A stretch of DNA of 64,000 nucleotides from Eubacteriaceae bacterium (GCA_902362805.1 CABIXY010000002.1:744001-808000), one strand, 5' to 3'; shown: positions 53,241 through 63,063, counted from the first letter of the stretch. Notes: generated from the sequence alone by a model not told the origin. Program-made: numbers and translations.

Positions 53241-54014
53241 ATGCAAAACAAGAAAAACTATTTACAAGGACTAAGAGATGGAACTCCGATTTCTCTGGGA
53301 TATTTTGCTGTAGGATTCACCTTAGGCATCGCTGCCAAAGCCATGGGACTGACAGCTTTTCAAGCGGGACTGATGTCTGCGACTATGCACGCGTCTGCTG
53401 GCGAATTTGCAGTGCTCACTGTCATCGCAGGACAATCGGGATATCTATCTATGATTATCACGCAGCTGGTCATCAATATGCGCTATTTTTTGATGGCCTG
53501 TTCTCTATCACAGAAAATCGACAGGGATACTTCTCTGCCAAAGCGACTCCTTCTGGGCTACTTTGTTACAGATGAGATCTTCGGTATCTCTGTATCAAAA
53601 AAAGAACCGCTGAATCCATTTTATAACTTTGGTGCGGCCACCATCGCATCCCCCGGATGGATCCTCGGCACAGTACTCGGCGCCGCTATCGGAAACATAT
53701 TGCCTGGCAGCTTATCCAGTGCCTTGAGCGTGGCGCTCTATGGCATGTTTCTGGCAGTCGTCATTCCTCCATCAAAGAAGGACAAGACCATTGCCGCAGT
53801 CGTGGTGATTTCCATGATTGGCAGCCTGGGATTTTCCATGATGCCTGTTGTCAAAGATTTTGCAGCCAGCACCCGAATCATCATTTTGACCATCGTCATC
53901 GCATCGATTGCGGCCATCGTTCGTCCTGTAGATGACAGACAGCTGGACGAGGCAGAAACACACGAAGAACTTGGGCAGAAATTGGAGGAAGATGAAGAGG
54001 AGGTGCGTCAGTGA
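53241..54014 (+). CDS. azlC: Branched-chain amino acid exporter, large subunit
   Basis: AzlC family membrane protein with about six helices; with AzlD it exports branched-chain amino acids. Features: GLRDGTPISLGYFAVGF, MSATMHASAGEFA and NMRYFLMACSLSQK segments. 257 residues from the ATG at 53241 (AAGAGGCG upstream). The C-terminal tail is acidic (EETHEELGQKLEEDEEEV), unusual for the family. Overlaps azlD by 4 bp. Confidence 0.93.
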   Translation: MQNKKNYLQGLRDGTPISLGYFAVGFTLGIAAKAMGLTAFQAGLMSATMHASAGEFAVLTVIAGQSGYLSMIITQLVINMRYFLMACSLSQKIDRDTSLPKRLLLGYFVTDEIFGISVSKKEPLNPFYNFGAATIASPGWILGTVLGAAIGNILPGSLSSALSVALYGMFLAVVIPPSKKDKTIAAVVVISMIGSLGFSMMPVVKDFAASTRIIILTIVIASIAAIVRPVDDRQLDEAETHEELGQKLEEDEEEVRQ

Positions 54015-54319
54015 GCAATAATACCTATATCTACTTGCTGGTCGCGGCTCTGACCATCTTTGCCATTCGCGCTTTGCCGCTTACTTTGATACAGAAAGAA
54101 ATAAAGAACCGCTTTATTCGTTCTTTCCTCTATTATGTACCTTACGTAACCCTCTCCGTCATGACCTTTCCGGCTATCATCTCAGCTACGAGCAGTTGGA
54201 TTTCAGGAACCGTCGCTTTTGTCACCGCAGTCATTGTGGCATGGATTGACGGGAACCTGTTCAAGGTGGCCTTGTCCTCCTGCATAGCAGTCTATGCAGT
54301 GGAAGCTTTCTTTTTATAA
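54011..54319 (+). CDS. azlD: Branched-chain amino acid exporter, small subunit
   Basis: A 102-residue AzlD-type protein with four hydrophobic segments; IRALPLTLIQKEIKNRFIRSFLYYVPY (parts: FAIRALPLTL, FLYYVPY) is the family pattern. Starts with GTG at 54011 behind GGAGG, inside the azlC stop (GTGA overlap). Confidence 0.92.
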   Translation: MSNNTYIYLLVAALTIFAIRALPLTLIQKEIKNRFIRSFLYYVPYVTLSVMTFPAIISATSSWISGTVAFVTAVIVAWIDGNLFKVALSSCIAVYAVEAFFL

Positions 54320-54352
54320 CATACGGAAATATCGTCTGAAGAAGGTACATTT

Positions 54353-54404
54353 AAAAAAGGTTCAGAACCTTTGGTAATTTTACCAAAAGGACTGAACCTT
54401 TTTT
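54353..54404. terminator. Bidirectional terminator
   Basis: AAAAAAGGTTCAG pairs with CTGAACCTTTTTT, enclosing a second hairpin CCTTTGGTAA/TTACCAAAAGG. Serves azlCD on plus and the PUA-like gene on minus. Confidence 0.9.
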
Positions 54405-54432
54405 GTTATCCGATCAATGGTCGAGAAGGATA

Positions 54433-54903
54433 TTATTTTGAAAACTTTGATTTCTCGTAGTTGTACGCAACGCTTGTACCGACGACGACATCCTCTATTT
54501 TCTCAATGATGAGCCAGTCATCCATGTTCCCCTGATGGTCAAAGTCCATCGGTTCTATAGCTTGTACATTTTCAAATTCAACGAGACAGAGACATTTCTT
54601 GTGCCAACGGTTTTTCTGTTTCTCTGTCAGCGCCAGCTTAGGCTGATTTTCTTCAAGAACCGCAGTAATCTTCTCATCGGCCAGCTTGATATAATTCTTT
54701 ACATCTTTTACCTTTGCAGAAGCTGTAATTTTCAAGCTTCCTTTCTCCATGAAGTAAAGTGTCTCGTCAGGAAAGACTCTGCTGTGAGGAATCTTTCTTC
54801 CTGCTGCACCCCGTACTACCATGGTTTTTGTTCCTTCCAGAATTTTGTCCAGAACTCGTTCCCCTTTTTTCCCTGCATTATCACAATAAACTAAATGAAC
54901 CAT
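54433..54903 (-). CDS. PUA/ASCH-like protein of unknown function
   Basis: A 156-residue soluble protein. N-terminal VYCDNAGKKGERVLDKILEGTKTMVVRG resembles ASCH/PUA-type folds (parts: KILEGTKTMVVRG), followed by DETLYFMEKGSLKITASAKVK strands and a late YEKSKFSK tail. RNA or nucleotide binding is possible. Lies 6 bp after the AraC-type regulator gene and likely co-transcribed. Confidence 0.7.
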   Translation of the reverse strand: MVHLVYCDNAGKKGERVLDKILEGTKTMVVRGAAGRKIPHSRVFPDETLYFMEKGSLKITASAKVKDVKNYIKLADEKITAVLEENQPKLALTEKQKNRWHKKCLCLVEFENVQAIEPMDFDHQGNMDDWLIIEKIEDVVVGTSVAYNYEKSKFSK

Positions 54904-54909
54904 TATTTA

Positions 54910-55773
54910 TTACTCCTCTTCTATAATCGGTATCCATATCTGACTTAGATAGTCGTCAGCATATGGATTCCCGTCGCTATACCACTCAATTTCGGGGAGA
55001 GATTCATGGCGAAAGGGATATTTTACAACCCACTCCTGTTCCAAATACCTCCATCCTTGCTGGATGGCCGCCGGTACACTGCCTCTGCAGTCAAATACAG
55101 CCCAGGTGCTTTCTGGCAGAATCTTTGCTGCAAAATCACTGGGAATCTCGCATTCTGAAACAGCCATAATGGAATACTGTCCTTCTTTAGAACCTTCTCC
55201 ACAGGATTCAAAGAGACCGAACAGCCCCTTGGGATTCCGCTGATCCATCGCAATCATCTTTGAAAAGCTGCCGTCCCTTTGGCATGCGTTCCAAAACCCA
55301 GGTATCTTTGTAACATTCTGCTCATCGTCGCTTGTAATTGTGATGCTTTTACCGACCAGGCGCATTGCCGGCATCCGTCTGATTTCCCATACATACTGCT
55401 GCTGGGAAAGGAGCCGCATCTTCGGAAAAACTCGCAAGCTGGACCCTGAGGTTCTGGCTTCCTTAGGTGAAACGCCGTGGAACTGCTGAAATGCCCTGGT
55501 AAAGGATGTAGGTGAATCGTATCCGTATTTATAGCTTAAATCGATGATTTTGATATCACTGCTCTGCAGGTCATAACCTGCTAAAGTCATCTTTCGAAAG
55601 CGAAGATATTCGGCAAAACTGATTCCAGTAGTATATGAAAATACTTTCAGGAAAAATGAACCGGAGCAGCCAGCCATGCGCTGGATTTCCGTCATATCAA
55701 TCTTCTCCTGCGTTCTCTGCAGATGCTGCTCCACATAGTCGATGATCGCCTGCAGTCTTTCATTCCATTTCAT
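54910..55773 (-). CDS. AraC regulator with GyrI-like effector domain
   Basis: N-terminal AraC helix-turn-helix pair (about 10-108: MTEIQRMAGCSGSFFLKVFS and KYGYDSPTSFTRAFQQFHGVSPKEAR, parts) and C-terminal GyrI-like/SOUL-type effector-binding domain (about 125-287, e.g. WAVFDCRGSVPAAIQQGWRYL and WIPI end). 287 residues. Probably senses a small hydrophobic or drug-like ligand. Independent unit with the PUA-like gene. Confidence 0.92.
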   Translation of the reverse strand: MKWNERLQAIIDYVEQHLQRTQEKIDMTEIQRMAGCSGSFFLKVFSYTTGISFAEYLRFRKMTLAGYDLQSSDIKIIDLSYKYGYDSPTSFTRAFQQFHGVSPKEARTSGSSLRVFPKMRLLSQQQYVWEIRRMPAMRLVGKSITITSDDEQNVTKIPGFWNACQRDGSFSKMIAMDQRNPKGLFGLFESCGEGSKEGQYSIMAVSECEIPSDFAAKILPESTWAVFDCRGSVPAAIQQGWRYLEQEWVVKYPFRHESLPEIEWYSDGNPYADDYLSQIWIPIIEEE

Positions 55774-55868
55774 GGTCTTTCCCCTTTTTTCATGATATTT
55801 TATTTTATCATAGATAAAGAAGTTTTACCTCTCATTTTATGTACTGTCTGGATAGCAATTGATGGAAA

Positions 55869-57059
55869 CTACAGCGTGATTCCGTTCTTTTCGGCAGCTT
55901 TTTTCCAGCCGCACTCTCCAGCTATTTTGTAGGCAATTCTCGGTAAATTGACGGTGGTAAAAACGCATCCATACTCTGCCTGCTGTTCTATTTTCTGTGC
56001 TAGCGCCGAAAGATGTTTTCCATAGTTTTTCTTCGGTCCATGTCCCGGCGGTACATCTTTGATGGAATGCCACATACCGCCTGCTCCGACACCGAGACCG
56101 CCGCAAAATGAAAAGCCGCAGCGTACGCACCAGTTTTCCATCATTTTCATGGCAGTCTGCGTCTGCTCTCCCTCGTAAAATCCGCAATTGATGATGACGT
56201 AGACAGATTTAGGCAGCATTTTATCTGCAAAAAAGTCTTCGGCATCCGTCAGGCACCGTAACAGGTGGCTGGGAATACCGTCTACATATAAGGGCAGAGA
56301 GAAGACCAGGGTTTCTGATTCTGCAAGAGTCTGCAGCGTATTTTCCTCTAATCCGTTCCCCGAAAAGTGAAGTTCTGTCACTATCTTGTCTTTAGGTAAA
56401 AAAGCACTTAACTCTTCTAACATTTTTCCCGAAGTGCTGTACTTCTTCTTTGGGCTGCCGCTGATTAAAGCAATGGCCGCTTCCTCCTGCTTGCTCAGAG
56501 GCGAATGTACGTCCCTCTTTTGCGGACCGCAGATTGTCTTTTCCTGACGAATGCACTCTTCAGACAAAATTTGACGGACTTCCACGGCATTTGTGCAAAA
56601 TACAGTCTCCACTGGAGCTGCATCAAAGTTCACAGCCATGGCTTCGACCCATGCTCCAGCTGATTCTTTTTCAGCTTCCGAAAGATCATCTCCATAGAAT
56701 ATGACTTTCATCATGATATGCTGCGGAAATCTCTGCTTATGATGCATCTGCCCGTCTTTAATCACAAAATCAGGATGCAGATACGGAATGCTCCGGTCCA
56801 GAACATTTTTAACGAAAGCAGACGGACCTCCATAAGTGCATTTGCTGATTAGAACCAGTTCATCACATGCCGCCAGTTTTTCCGCCATATGTTCATAACC
56901 ATCCTTTAATACGCATTCCATGGGACTTTTAATCCAGCATGTAAAACATCCGATACAATTTCTGATGGCGCCGCTGGCCTCTACGACTTCATCGTAATTC
57001 TCTACTGCCGCAAATCCCGGCGGCAAGTCGTGTATCAACAATCTACTTTTGTTCATCAT
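55869..57059 (-). CDS. Twin flavodoxin-fold protein
   Basis: A 396-residue fusion of two flavodoxin-like domains. Residues 1-about 190 belong to a flavodoxin-related family starting LLIHDLPPG, with CIGCFTCWIKSPMEC and ISKCTYGGPSAFVKNVLDRS (parts). Residues about 190-396 start again with ALISGSPKKKYSTSGKMLEEL (FMN phosphate loop) and contain FSLPLYVDGIPSHLLRCL. Electron transfer or NAD(P)H-dependent reduction is likely. Its start overlaps the methyltransferase stop by 4 bp (ATGA). Confidence 0.8.
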   Translation of the reverse strand: MMNKSRLLIHDLPPGFAAVENYDEVVEASGAIRNCIGCFTCWIKSPMECVLKDGYEHMAEKLAACDELVLISKCTYGGPSAFVKNVLDRSIPYLHPDFVIKDGQMHHKQRFPQHIMMKVIFYGDDLSEAEKESAGAWVEAMAVNFDAAPVETVFCTNAVEVRQILSEECIRQEKTICGPQKRDVHSPLSKQEEAAIALISGSPKKKYSTSGKMLEELSAFLPKDKIVTELHFSGNGLEENTLQTLAESETLVFSLPLYVDGIPSHLLRCLTDAEDFFADKMLPKSVYVIINCGFYEGEQTQTAMKMMENWCVRCGFSFCGGLGVGAGGMWHSIKDVPPGHGPKKNYGKHLSALAQKIEQQAEYGCVFTTVNLPRIAYKIAGECGWKKAAEKNGITL

Positions 57060-57658
57060 TCATCCCTCTTTCTCGCCTGAAATATAAAAGCTTTATAGTT
57101 CAGCCGTTTCCATTTCAGTATATCAAATCCGCCGCTTCGAAACAACGGGAGAATATCGTTTTTTCCGTAAATCCAAACATCGCCCGAGTTTGCCCATTGG
57201 ATTGCCCAATTAAAGAATCTTCGAAACAGTGGAAAAGTCGGATCTCCTAAGATCAAAGCACCGCCCGGTCGCAGCACTCGATTCATCTCTGAAATCGCTT
57301 TTTCGGGCTCCTCATAATGGTGAAATGACGCATTGCAGATTAATATGTCAAAACTCTCATCAGCAAAGGGCAAACTGACCACATCCGCCAATTTGAGTAC
57401 CACTTTTTTTGAAACTCTCTTTTCTGCTTCCTTTATCATCTCGCTTGACAGGTCTACTCCGTAATAATGCCCAGGGCGCTGCGCTTCCAACATCTTTATG
57501 ATGTTTCCGTTTCCACAGCCGATATCCAAAATGTTTTTCCCGGGCAGTTCTTTCACCTGTCCAACAATTTCAGGATACATACATCTGACAAAACGCCCAT
57601 CGTGGCCTTCATCATACTCTTTTGCTGTACGATCAAAATATTCTCTTGAATTCATCAT
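57056..57658 (-). CDS. Class I SAM-dependent methyltransferase
   Basis: A 200-residue methyltransferase: SAM motif I NILDIGCGNGNIIKML, acidic loop YGVDLSSEMI, motif II LICNASFHHYE and GGALILGDPTFPLF. Methyltransf_11/25 type. It starts behind GAGGTGAA and is coupled to the twin-flavodoxin gene. Substrate unknown. Confidence 0.9.
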   Translation of the reverse strand: MMNSREYFDRTAKEYDEGHDGRFVRCMYPEIVGQVKELPGKNILDIGCGNGNIIKMLEAQRPGHYYGVDLSSEMIKEAEKRVSKKVVLKLADVVSLPFADESFDILICNASFHHYEEPEKAISEMNRVLRPGGALILGDPTFPLFRRFFNWAIQWANSGDVWIYGKNDILPLFRSGGFDILKWKRLNYKAFIFQARKRDE

Positions 57659-57710
57659 TTCACCTCATTAAATTTCTTTTATTGACTTATATTCAATCAT
57701 TGTTTCAAAG

Positions 57711-57736
57711 AAAACCCGTCTAAGTTGACGGGTTAA
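57711..57736 (-). terminator. Terminator at end of TetR gene
   Basis: On the minus strand AACCCGTC pairs with GACGGGTT around a 6-nt loop, followed by TTCTTT. The stem overlaps the stop codon. Confidence 0.75.
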
Positions 57737-58302
57737 TTTAAGACTTTGATAATGAGTTGACGCACGATTTGAAAACGGGCTTCTAAAGAAAGGCTCTGGT
57801 CGTTGATAATGGCCATTTGACCGCCGACGATAAATTTTGCCGCGGCGGAGGAATCAAGCACGTGGATTTCTCCCCTGTCCTGCAAAACCCTCAGATAATT
57901 TTCTATATAAGGTGTCACTTTCCTTGCCATCGCCGTATCCAGTTGTGCATGGAAAAACTCATTTCCTTCTTTGTGAAAAAAGCTGGCATAAGTATAGGCT
58001 CCAGTGGTCTCCGCCTGCTGCCATACCTGCCAGAGCCGAGCCATACAAGCATCAGGGGTCAAATCTGTCTGCTTAAATACCTCGATGAACTCCCGGCTGC
58101 AAGTCTCTGCATACTGGTTGACCGCCGTTTCGTAGAGCACTTGTTTATTCGGGAAGTAATGATAACAAAGGCCTGTAGCTACGCCCACTGCCTGAGCAAT
58201 ATCCTTCATAGTCACAGCCTCGAAACCTTTCTCAGAAAAAATTCCCATAGCTGCATCTATAATTTCCTGTTTTCTTACTTCTGGATCCTTTGATATACGC
58301 AC
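57733..58302 (-). CDS. TetR family repressor
   Basis: A 189-residue regulator with N-terminal HTH (IIDAAMGIFSEKGFEAVTMKDIAQAVGVATGLCYHYFPNK, parts: GFEAVTMKDIA, GVATGLCYHYF) and a helical ligand domain. Starts at GTG 58302 after GAGGTG. It lies 43 bp after the decayed membrane-protein gene, which it may once have controlled together with the EFR1 gene. Confidence 0.92.
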   Translation of the reverse strand: MRISKDPEVRKQEIIDAAMGIFSEKGFEAVTMKDIAQAVGVATGLCYHYFPNKQVLYETAVNQYAETCSREFIEVFKQTDLTPDACMARLWQVWQQAETTGAYTYASFFHKEGNEFFHAQLDTAMARKVTPYIENYLRVLQDRGEIHVLDSSAAAKFIVGGQMAIINDQSLSLEARFQIVRQLIIKVLN

Positions 58303-58345
58303 TTTATCACCTCACAACTTATGTTACACCTTCATTGAATATTTG

Positions 58346-58604
58346 TCAACGAGATAATTCTTCGTGATGCTGCACATGGATGCCGATATGTCCCACCCCT
58401 AGAACAACGGCAGCAAGAATTAGCCAGATCACTTTACCATAGAGTCCCAGCAGCAGGAATGCAGCTACAGGCAATGTCGCTCCCGCCAAAGGAATCCCCA
58501 GTATTATAACCTGCTGGCTGATGTTTCGTCCAGATCAAATTGGGGATTGTCAGCATAGCTAGATATATGGCTCCTACATAAGAGAACCCGAAGTGTCCCA
58601 TCAT
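58346..58604 (-). pseudogene. Decayed small membrane protein gene
   Basis: With a good GGCGAGGAG site, an ATG at 58604 opens MMGHFGFSYVGAIYLAM and LTIPNLIWTKHQP, the usual start of a small membrane protein family found in Clostridia. After about 30 codons the frame is lost. A second frame then encodes the family's end, including FLLLGLYGKVIWLILAA and GHIGIHVQHHEEL, to a stop at 58346. The piece is about 260 bp, shorter than an intact gene of about 420 bp, so an internal deletion with frameshift is inferred. Confidence 0.7.
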
Positions 58605-58863
58605 TTCTCCTCGCCTTCTTTCAATAATTTTTTCGTTTCGTCACATTATTTTAAATGGACCTCATAAGACCTCCGCCCAAACACGACTGTAAGCAAGTAA
58701 TACCTATGAGTCGCAAAAAGTGTTGATATGTGTTCGTGCCGTTTCCTGCCCGCCTTCGTTGGCAAAGAATATCTTTTTCTTCATAACTGTGGTAAAATAA
58801 AAATATGGTTCCCTGTAATTTGCTCTACAAATTGCCGGAACATCTCAACAGGAGGTTACAGAA

Positions 58864-59682
58864 ATGAATATTACGCGAATTTGGAAAGTCTATTTCAGTC
58901 CTACGGGAAATACAGATAGGGCAGTTACCTATCTTGCAGAAGCGCTCAGTGAAAAGCTGAAGTGTCCCATCGAAAAATACGATTTTACACTGCCCATGTC
59001 AAGGGAAACAGTTCCCTCTTTTTCTGCGGGCGATCTAGTCATCTTCGGCACGCCGGTTTATGCTGGAAAAATGCCAAATAAACTTCTCTCTTTTGTGCAG
59101 AACAGTTTCAAAGGAAATGAGGCCGCAGCAATTCCCTTAGTCACATTTGGAAACCGCAGTTTTGATAACGGGTTAGCTGAACTGACGCAGGTTCTAGATG
59201 ATGGCGGGTTTCGTATCGTTTCTGCTGCAGCCGTAGCTTCTCAACACGCTTTCTCAGATTCTTTAGCGGCAGGCCGTCCAGATAAAGAAGATTTGAAATT
59301 GCTTTCGGAATTGGCCGTCAAAACAGTCCAAAGAATTGAGAGTGAGAGTGCTTTTTCACTTCTATCCATACCTGGAGATGCGGAAGCTGCATATTATAGG
59401 CCCCTGGGGCTGAACGGTCAGCCTGCTGTATTTTTAAAGGCAAAACCCAAGACGGATACGACGAAGTGCACGGACTGTGGCATCTGCGCCCAAAACTGTC
59501 CCATGGGTTCCATCAATCCGGCGAAAACGTCTGAGGTAACTGGCATCTGCATTAAATGCCACGCTTGCGTGAATAAATGTCCAGAAGATGCCAAGTATTT
59601 TGACGACCCGGCCTTCCTCTCTCATAAAGCCATGTTAGAGAAAAACTTTCAGCGCAGAGCAGAAACGTTGATCATCGTCTGA
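58864..59682 (+). CDS. EFR1 family ferredoxin-flavodoxin
   Basis: A 272-residue electron carrier: N-terminal flavodoxin-like domain (YFSPTGNTDRAV phosphate loop; FGTPVYAGKMPNKL) and a C-terminal pair of 4Fe-4S motifs, CTDCGICAQNCPMG and CIKCHACVNKCPED. This is the EFR1 layout, common in anaerobic Clostridia. AGGAGG precedes the ATG. Stands alone, divergent from the TetR/pseudogene pair. Confidence 0.92.
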   Translation: MNITRIWKVYFSPTGNTDRAVTYLAEALSEKLKCPIEKYDFTLPMSRETVPSFSAGDLVIFGTPVYAGKMPNKLLSFVQNSFKGNEAAAIPLVTFGNRSFDNGLAELTQVLDDGGFRIVSAAAVASQHAFSDSLAAGRPDKEDLKLLSELAVKTVQRIESESAFSLLSIPGDAEAAYYRPLGLNGQPAVFLKAKPKTDTTKCTDCGICAQNCPMGSINPAKTSEVTGICIKCHACVNKCPEDAKYFDDPAFLSHKAMLEKNFQRRAETLIIV

Positions 59683-59849
59683 ACAAAAAGAAAAGCAGGC
59701 AGTAAATATGAACTGTTTGCTGTCTACACATACAGCACAAACAAGTGGCAAAATCCAGCTATAAGCTTGTTTTGCAGATTCTCGATCAATTATTTCAGCA
59801 AGAATTAAGAACGGGTATGGTCTGGACCAATCCAAGGCCATGCTCGCCC

Positions 59850-60338
59850 TCAATTCTTACTTCTCTGATAAGCAATTCTCGGGCTTCCGTCCACAGAATA
59901 AATGATTCCGCATCTTTGGAATTCATTCTTTTTAATAGCACTCTGCATAATGCGATTGTCATGATGGGTGTCAATGCGTAAGGTATCGATCTGTTTTTTA
60001 CAGAAGTCTACACAGTGCTGTAAAATTCCCTTCCCTTGCCCATCACCTGCAATGCGGTGGATGGTGCCATAAGGAGAATCGCTAGGCCACGCACCGTCCT
60101 CAATTATCTCATAAGTCGGATCGTCACCTATGACAAACACAAACACACCATGAATTTGTTTCTCTTCTTCTATAACATATAACTGCTCTTTTTTAATATC
60201 TTCAACTAATATTCCTTTCTGCGGATAGCCGTCTCCCCACTGAGTGGGATTCCCCGTTTCTGCCATAAACACCCTGGCATAAGCATAGATTTCCAAAATC
60301 CTCTCGAGATCTGCCAATTTTGCCTTTCTAATTTCCAT
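59850..60338 (-). CDS. GNAT family N-acetyltransferase
   Basis: A 162-residue acetyltransferase: MEIRKAKLADLERILEIYAYAR opening (part), acetyl-CoA segment RIAGDGQGKGILQHCVDFCKK, where the usual QxxGxG/A appears as DGQGKGI. The ATG at 60338 follows AAGGAAGG; the frame is open to 60446 but overlaps ybaK. Substrate unknown; an active GNAT of the ribosomal or small-molecule type. Confidence 0.85.
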   Translation of the reverse strand: MEIRKAKLADLERILEIYAYARVFMAETGNPTQWGDGYPQKGILVEDIKKEQLYVIEEEKQIHGVFVFVIGDDPTYEIIEDGAWPSDSPYGTIHRIAGDGQGKGILQHCVDFCKKQIDTLRIDTHHDNRIMQSAIKKNEFQRCGIIYSVDGSPRIAYQRSKN

Positions 60339-60343
60339 GAATG

Positions 60344-60841
60344 CTAACCTTCCTTTATTAAATCCACAAACTTCGCACCAATCAGCTCTGCCAGTTGTAT
60401 TGGTGAAAGTTCCATCTGTAAACCGACTTTGCCACCGCTGACACATATGGTACTCTGCTCCCGGGAGCTCTTATGTATGGCCGTCTTGAATGGTTTTTTC
60501 ATGCCTACAGGGGAACATCCGCCTTTGATGTATCCGGTCAAAGGTGTAATTTCCTTTACGTGGATCATTTCTATATTCTTTTCGCCAAAAAACTTAGCTG
60601 CTTTTTTCAGATCCAATTCACAGGCAACAGGAATGACGCAGACGTAATGTTCTTTGCTGTGTCCAACGAGAACCAAAGTCTTAAATACTTTATCCGGGTC
60701 GATGTGAGACTGCGCTGCTACGGAAACTCCGCTTAAAAAGCCATCGGGCGCTTCGTATGTATGGAGTTCATAAGGTATCTTTTTCGCTGCGACAATCCGC
60801 ACTGCATTGGTCTTTGGTTCTTTCTCTTTCTTTGCCATCAT
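60344..60841 (-). CDS. ybaK: Cys-tRNA(Pro) deacylase YbaK
   Basis: Trans-editing deacylase that removes mis-charged amino acids from tRNAs. Features: KTNAVRIVAAKKIPYELHTYE, DPDKVFKTLVL with the catalytic Lys, LTGYIKGGCSPVGMKKP and the ligand-loop GKVGLQMELSP. 165 residues. It precedes the GNAT gene by 5 bp on the same strand. Confidence 0.93.
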   Translation of the reverse strand: MMAKKEKEPKTNAVRIVAAKKIPYELHTYEAPDGFLSGVSVAAQSHIDPDKVFKTLVLVGHSKEHYVCVIPVACELDLKKAAKFFGEKNIEMIHVKEITPLTGYIKGGCSPVGMKKPFKTAIHKSSREQSTICVSGGKVGLQMELSPIQLAELIGAKFVDLIKEG

Positions 60842-60953
60842 ATCACCTCTTTTTCATGTAGATGTTATCAGTATACCATAGCTAAAGATTTCTTTGCAAG
60901 AATCTAAAAGGGGGGGGAATGACGGAATCGAAGATTCCTATTTTCTACATAAC

Positions 60954-60983
60954 AAAAAGGCTCCGCCGCAGCGAAGCCTTTTT
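60954..60983 (-). terminator. Terminator after hppA
   Basis: On the minus strand AAAAAGGCT-CGC pairs with GCG-AGCCTTTTT, followed by a T run; the loop is GC-rich. Confidence 0.8.
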
Positions 60984-60999
60984 AAATCGTGATATTATA

Positions 61000-63021
61000 T
61001 TATCCTAATAATCCAGCACCGAATACTGGTGCAAATACAACTGATACAATTGTCATCAACTTGATCAGAATGTTGATGGATGGACCAGAAGTATCTTTGA
61101 ACGGGTCACCGACTGTATCGCCGACAACTGCCGCTTTATGAGGTTCTGAACCTTTTCCGCCGAAGTTTCCTTCTTCGATATATTTCTTAGCATTGTCCCA
61201 TGCACCGCCAGCATTGGCCATCATGATTGCAAGCAATACGCCGGCTGAAAGTGCGCCGCCCAGCATTCCGGCCAGAGCTTCAGCACCCAGTACAAAACCG
61301 ACAAGTAATGGAGCCGCGATAGCCATCAGACCAGGGATAATCATTTCCTTCAGAGCAGCACCAGTTGAGATATCTACGCATCTAGCATAGTCAGGCTTGG
61401 AAGTTCCCTCCATAATGCCCTTGTCTTCTCTGAACTGTCTTCTAACTTCTTCAATCATCTGATTTGCAGCTTTACCTACGGAGTTCATAGTCATGGCTGA
61501 AAACAAGAATGGAAGCATTGCTCCGATGAACAGTCCGACAATGACGATTGGATCCAGTAAGCTTACAATGCTGATCTGCGCAACTGTTGCATAAGATACA
61601 AACAGAGCCAGAGCAGTCAGAGCAGCAGAACCAATTGCGAAACCTTTACCAATAGCCGCTGTCGTATTACCTACAGAGTCAAGCTTGTCCGTAATATTTC
61701 TTACACCTTCTGGCAGTTCCGCCATTTCAGCGATACCGCCGGCATTATCGGAAACAGGACCGTAAGCGTCTACTGCAACAGTCATACCTGTCGTGGAGAG
61801 CATACCTACTGCAGCAAGAGCGATGCCGTATACGCCCGCAAACTGATACGCAACAAAGATGCCCACACAGATGCAGATAATCGGCCAGAGAGTAGACATC
61901 ATACCAACACCTAAACCGCTGATGATTGTAGTTGCAGCACCAGTTTGTGACTGCTCAGCAATCTTTTTAACTGAACCGTAGTCAGCTGAAGTATAGATTT
62001 CTGTAATCTTACCGATGGCAATACCGACGATAAGACCTGCAATAATTGCATATGCATAAGTGAAGTCGCCCAGCATCTGCTTGCTCAAAATCAGAGCAGC
62101 GATGATTACAATGACGCCACTGATGTAAGTACCCATATTCAGCGCCTTAGCAGGATTTACATTCTCCCCGCCTCTTACGAGCAGGATACCAATTACAGAT
62201 GCAATGATACCGATCGCTGAAAGAACCAGTGGGAATACGGCTGCCGTAGTTTCTGAGAATGTTGCAAGTTCAGGTGCATTTGCAACTGCAACTGCCGCCA
62301 GAGTAATAGCAGAAATGATGGATCCTACATAGGATTCGAACAGGTCAGAACCCATGCCGGCAACGTCACCTACGTTGTCGCCTACGTTGTCAGCGATAAC
62401 GGCAGGGTTTCTTGGGTCATCTTCTGGAATACCAGCTTCAACTTTACCTACAAGGTCAGCACCAACGTCTGCAGCCTTTGTGTAGATACCACCGCCTACT
62501 CTTCCGAAGAGAGCCATAGAGGATGCACCGAGACCAAAGCCTGTGATACTTTCCAACACTGTCGCAAAATCAAGCACATAGAATACGACACCAAGTCCTA
62601 ACAGACCGAGGCCTGACACACAAAGTCCCATAACCGCACCTGATCTGAAAGCGATTTTCAGTGCCTTTGGCATACCTGCTTCTTTTGCAGCATTTGCTGT
62701 TCTTACATTACCTTTTGTTGCAACGTTCATTCCAAAGAATCCAGCCAAAACAGATAACAGGGCACCGATTACATACAATACAGCGGTTGTCCAATTTCCA
62801 AGGCCAAATCCGATCAGCAAAAACAGTACGACAATTACGATGACCATCGTCTTGTACTCTCTTCTGAGGAATGCCATAGCACCTTCTCTGATGAAGCCTG
62901 CAATTTCCTTCATCCTGTCTGTTCCTTCATCAGCTTTGCCGATCCATGATGCTAGACAAAAAGCAACGATTAGACCAACTACAGCTGCGATAGGAGCAAC
63001 AAAGCTTGTAAAGCTTTCCAT
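61000..63021 (-). CDS. hppA: K+-dependent membrane pyrophosphatase (Na+ pump type)
   Basis: Sixteen-helix ion pump driven by PPi hydrolysis, 673 residues. The catalytic loops are intact: [20 protein letters not shown] (core DVGADLVGK), [22 protein letters not shown], and [14 protein letters not shown] with [13 protein letters not shown]. The site [14 protein letters not shown] carries Ala where K+-independent forms have Lys, marking the K+-dependent subgroup; in anaerobic Clostridia these usually pump Na+. It would save energy from PPi made by biosynthesis. Preceded by secG. Confidence 0.96.
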   Translation of the reverse strand: MESFTSFVAPIAAVVGLIVAFCLASWIGKADEGTDRMKEIAGFIREGAMAFLRREYKTMVIVIVVLFLLIGFGLGNWTTAVLYVIGALLSVLAGFFGMNVATKGNVRTANAAKEAGMPKALKIAFRSGAVMGLCVSGLGLLGLGVVFYVLDFATVLESITGFGLGASSMALFGRVGGGIYTKAADVGADLVGKVEAGIPEDDPRNPAVIADNVGDNVGDVAGMGSDLFESYVGSIISAITLAAVAVANAPELATFSETTAAVFPLVLSAIGIIASVIGILLVRGGENVNPAKALNMGTYISGVIVIIAALILSKQMLGDFTYAYAIIAGLIVGIAIGKITEIYTSADYGSVKKIAEQSQTGAATTIISGLGVGMMSTLWPIICICVGIFVAYQFAGVYGIALAAVGMLSTTGMTVAVDAYGPVSDNAGGIAEMAELPEGVRNITDKLDSVGNTTAAIGKGFAIGSAALTALALFVSYATVAQISIVSLLDPIVIVGLFIGAMLPFLFSAMTMNSVGKAANQMIEEVRRQFREDKGIMEGTSKPDYARCVDISTGAALKEMIIPGLMAIAAPLLVGFVLGAEALAGMLGGALSAGVLLAIMMANAGGAWDNAKKYIEEGNFGGKGSEPHKAAVVGDTVGDPFKDTSGPSINILIKLMTIVSVVFAPVFGAGLLG

Positions 63022-63063
63022 AATTATAATACCTCCTCCTTCGCTTACTTATGAAACAAGTTT

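Noticed and set aside
59683..59849. Short frames between the EFR1 and GNAT genes
   Set aside because: No start site, motif or consistent coding pattern; likely plain intergenic sequence.
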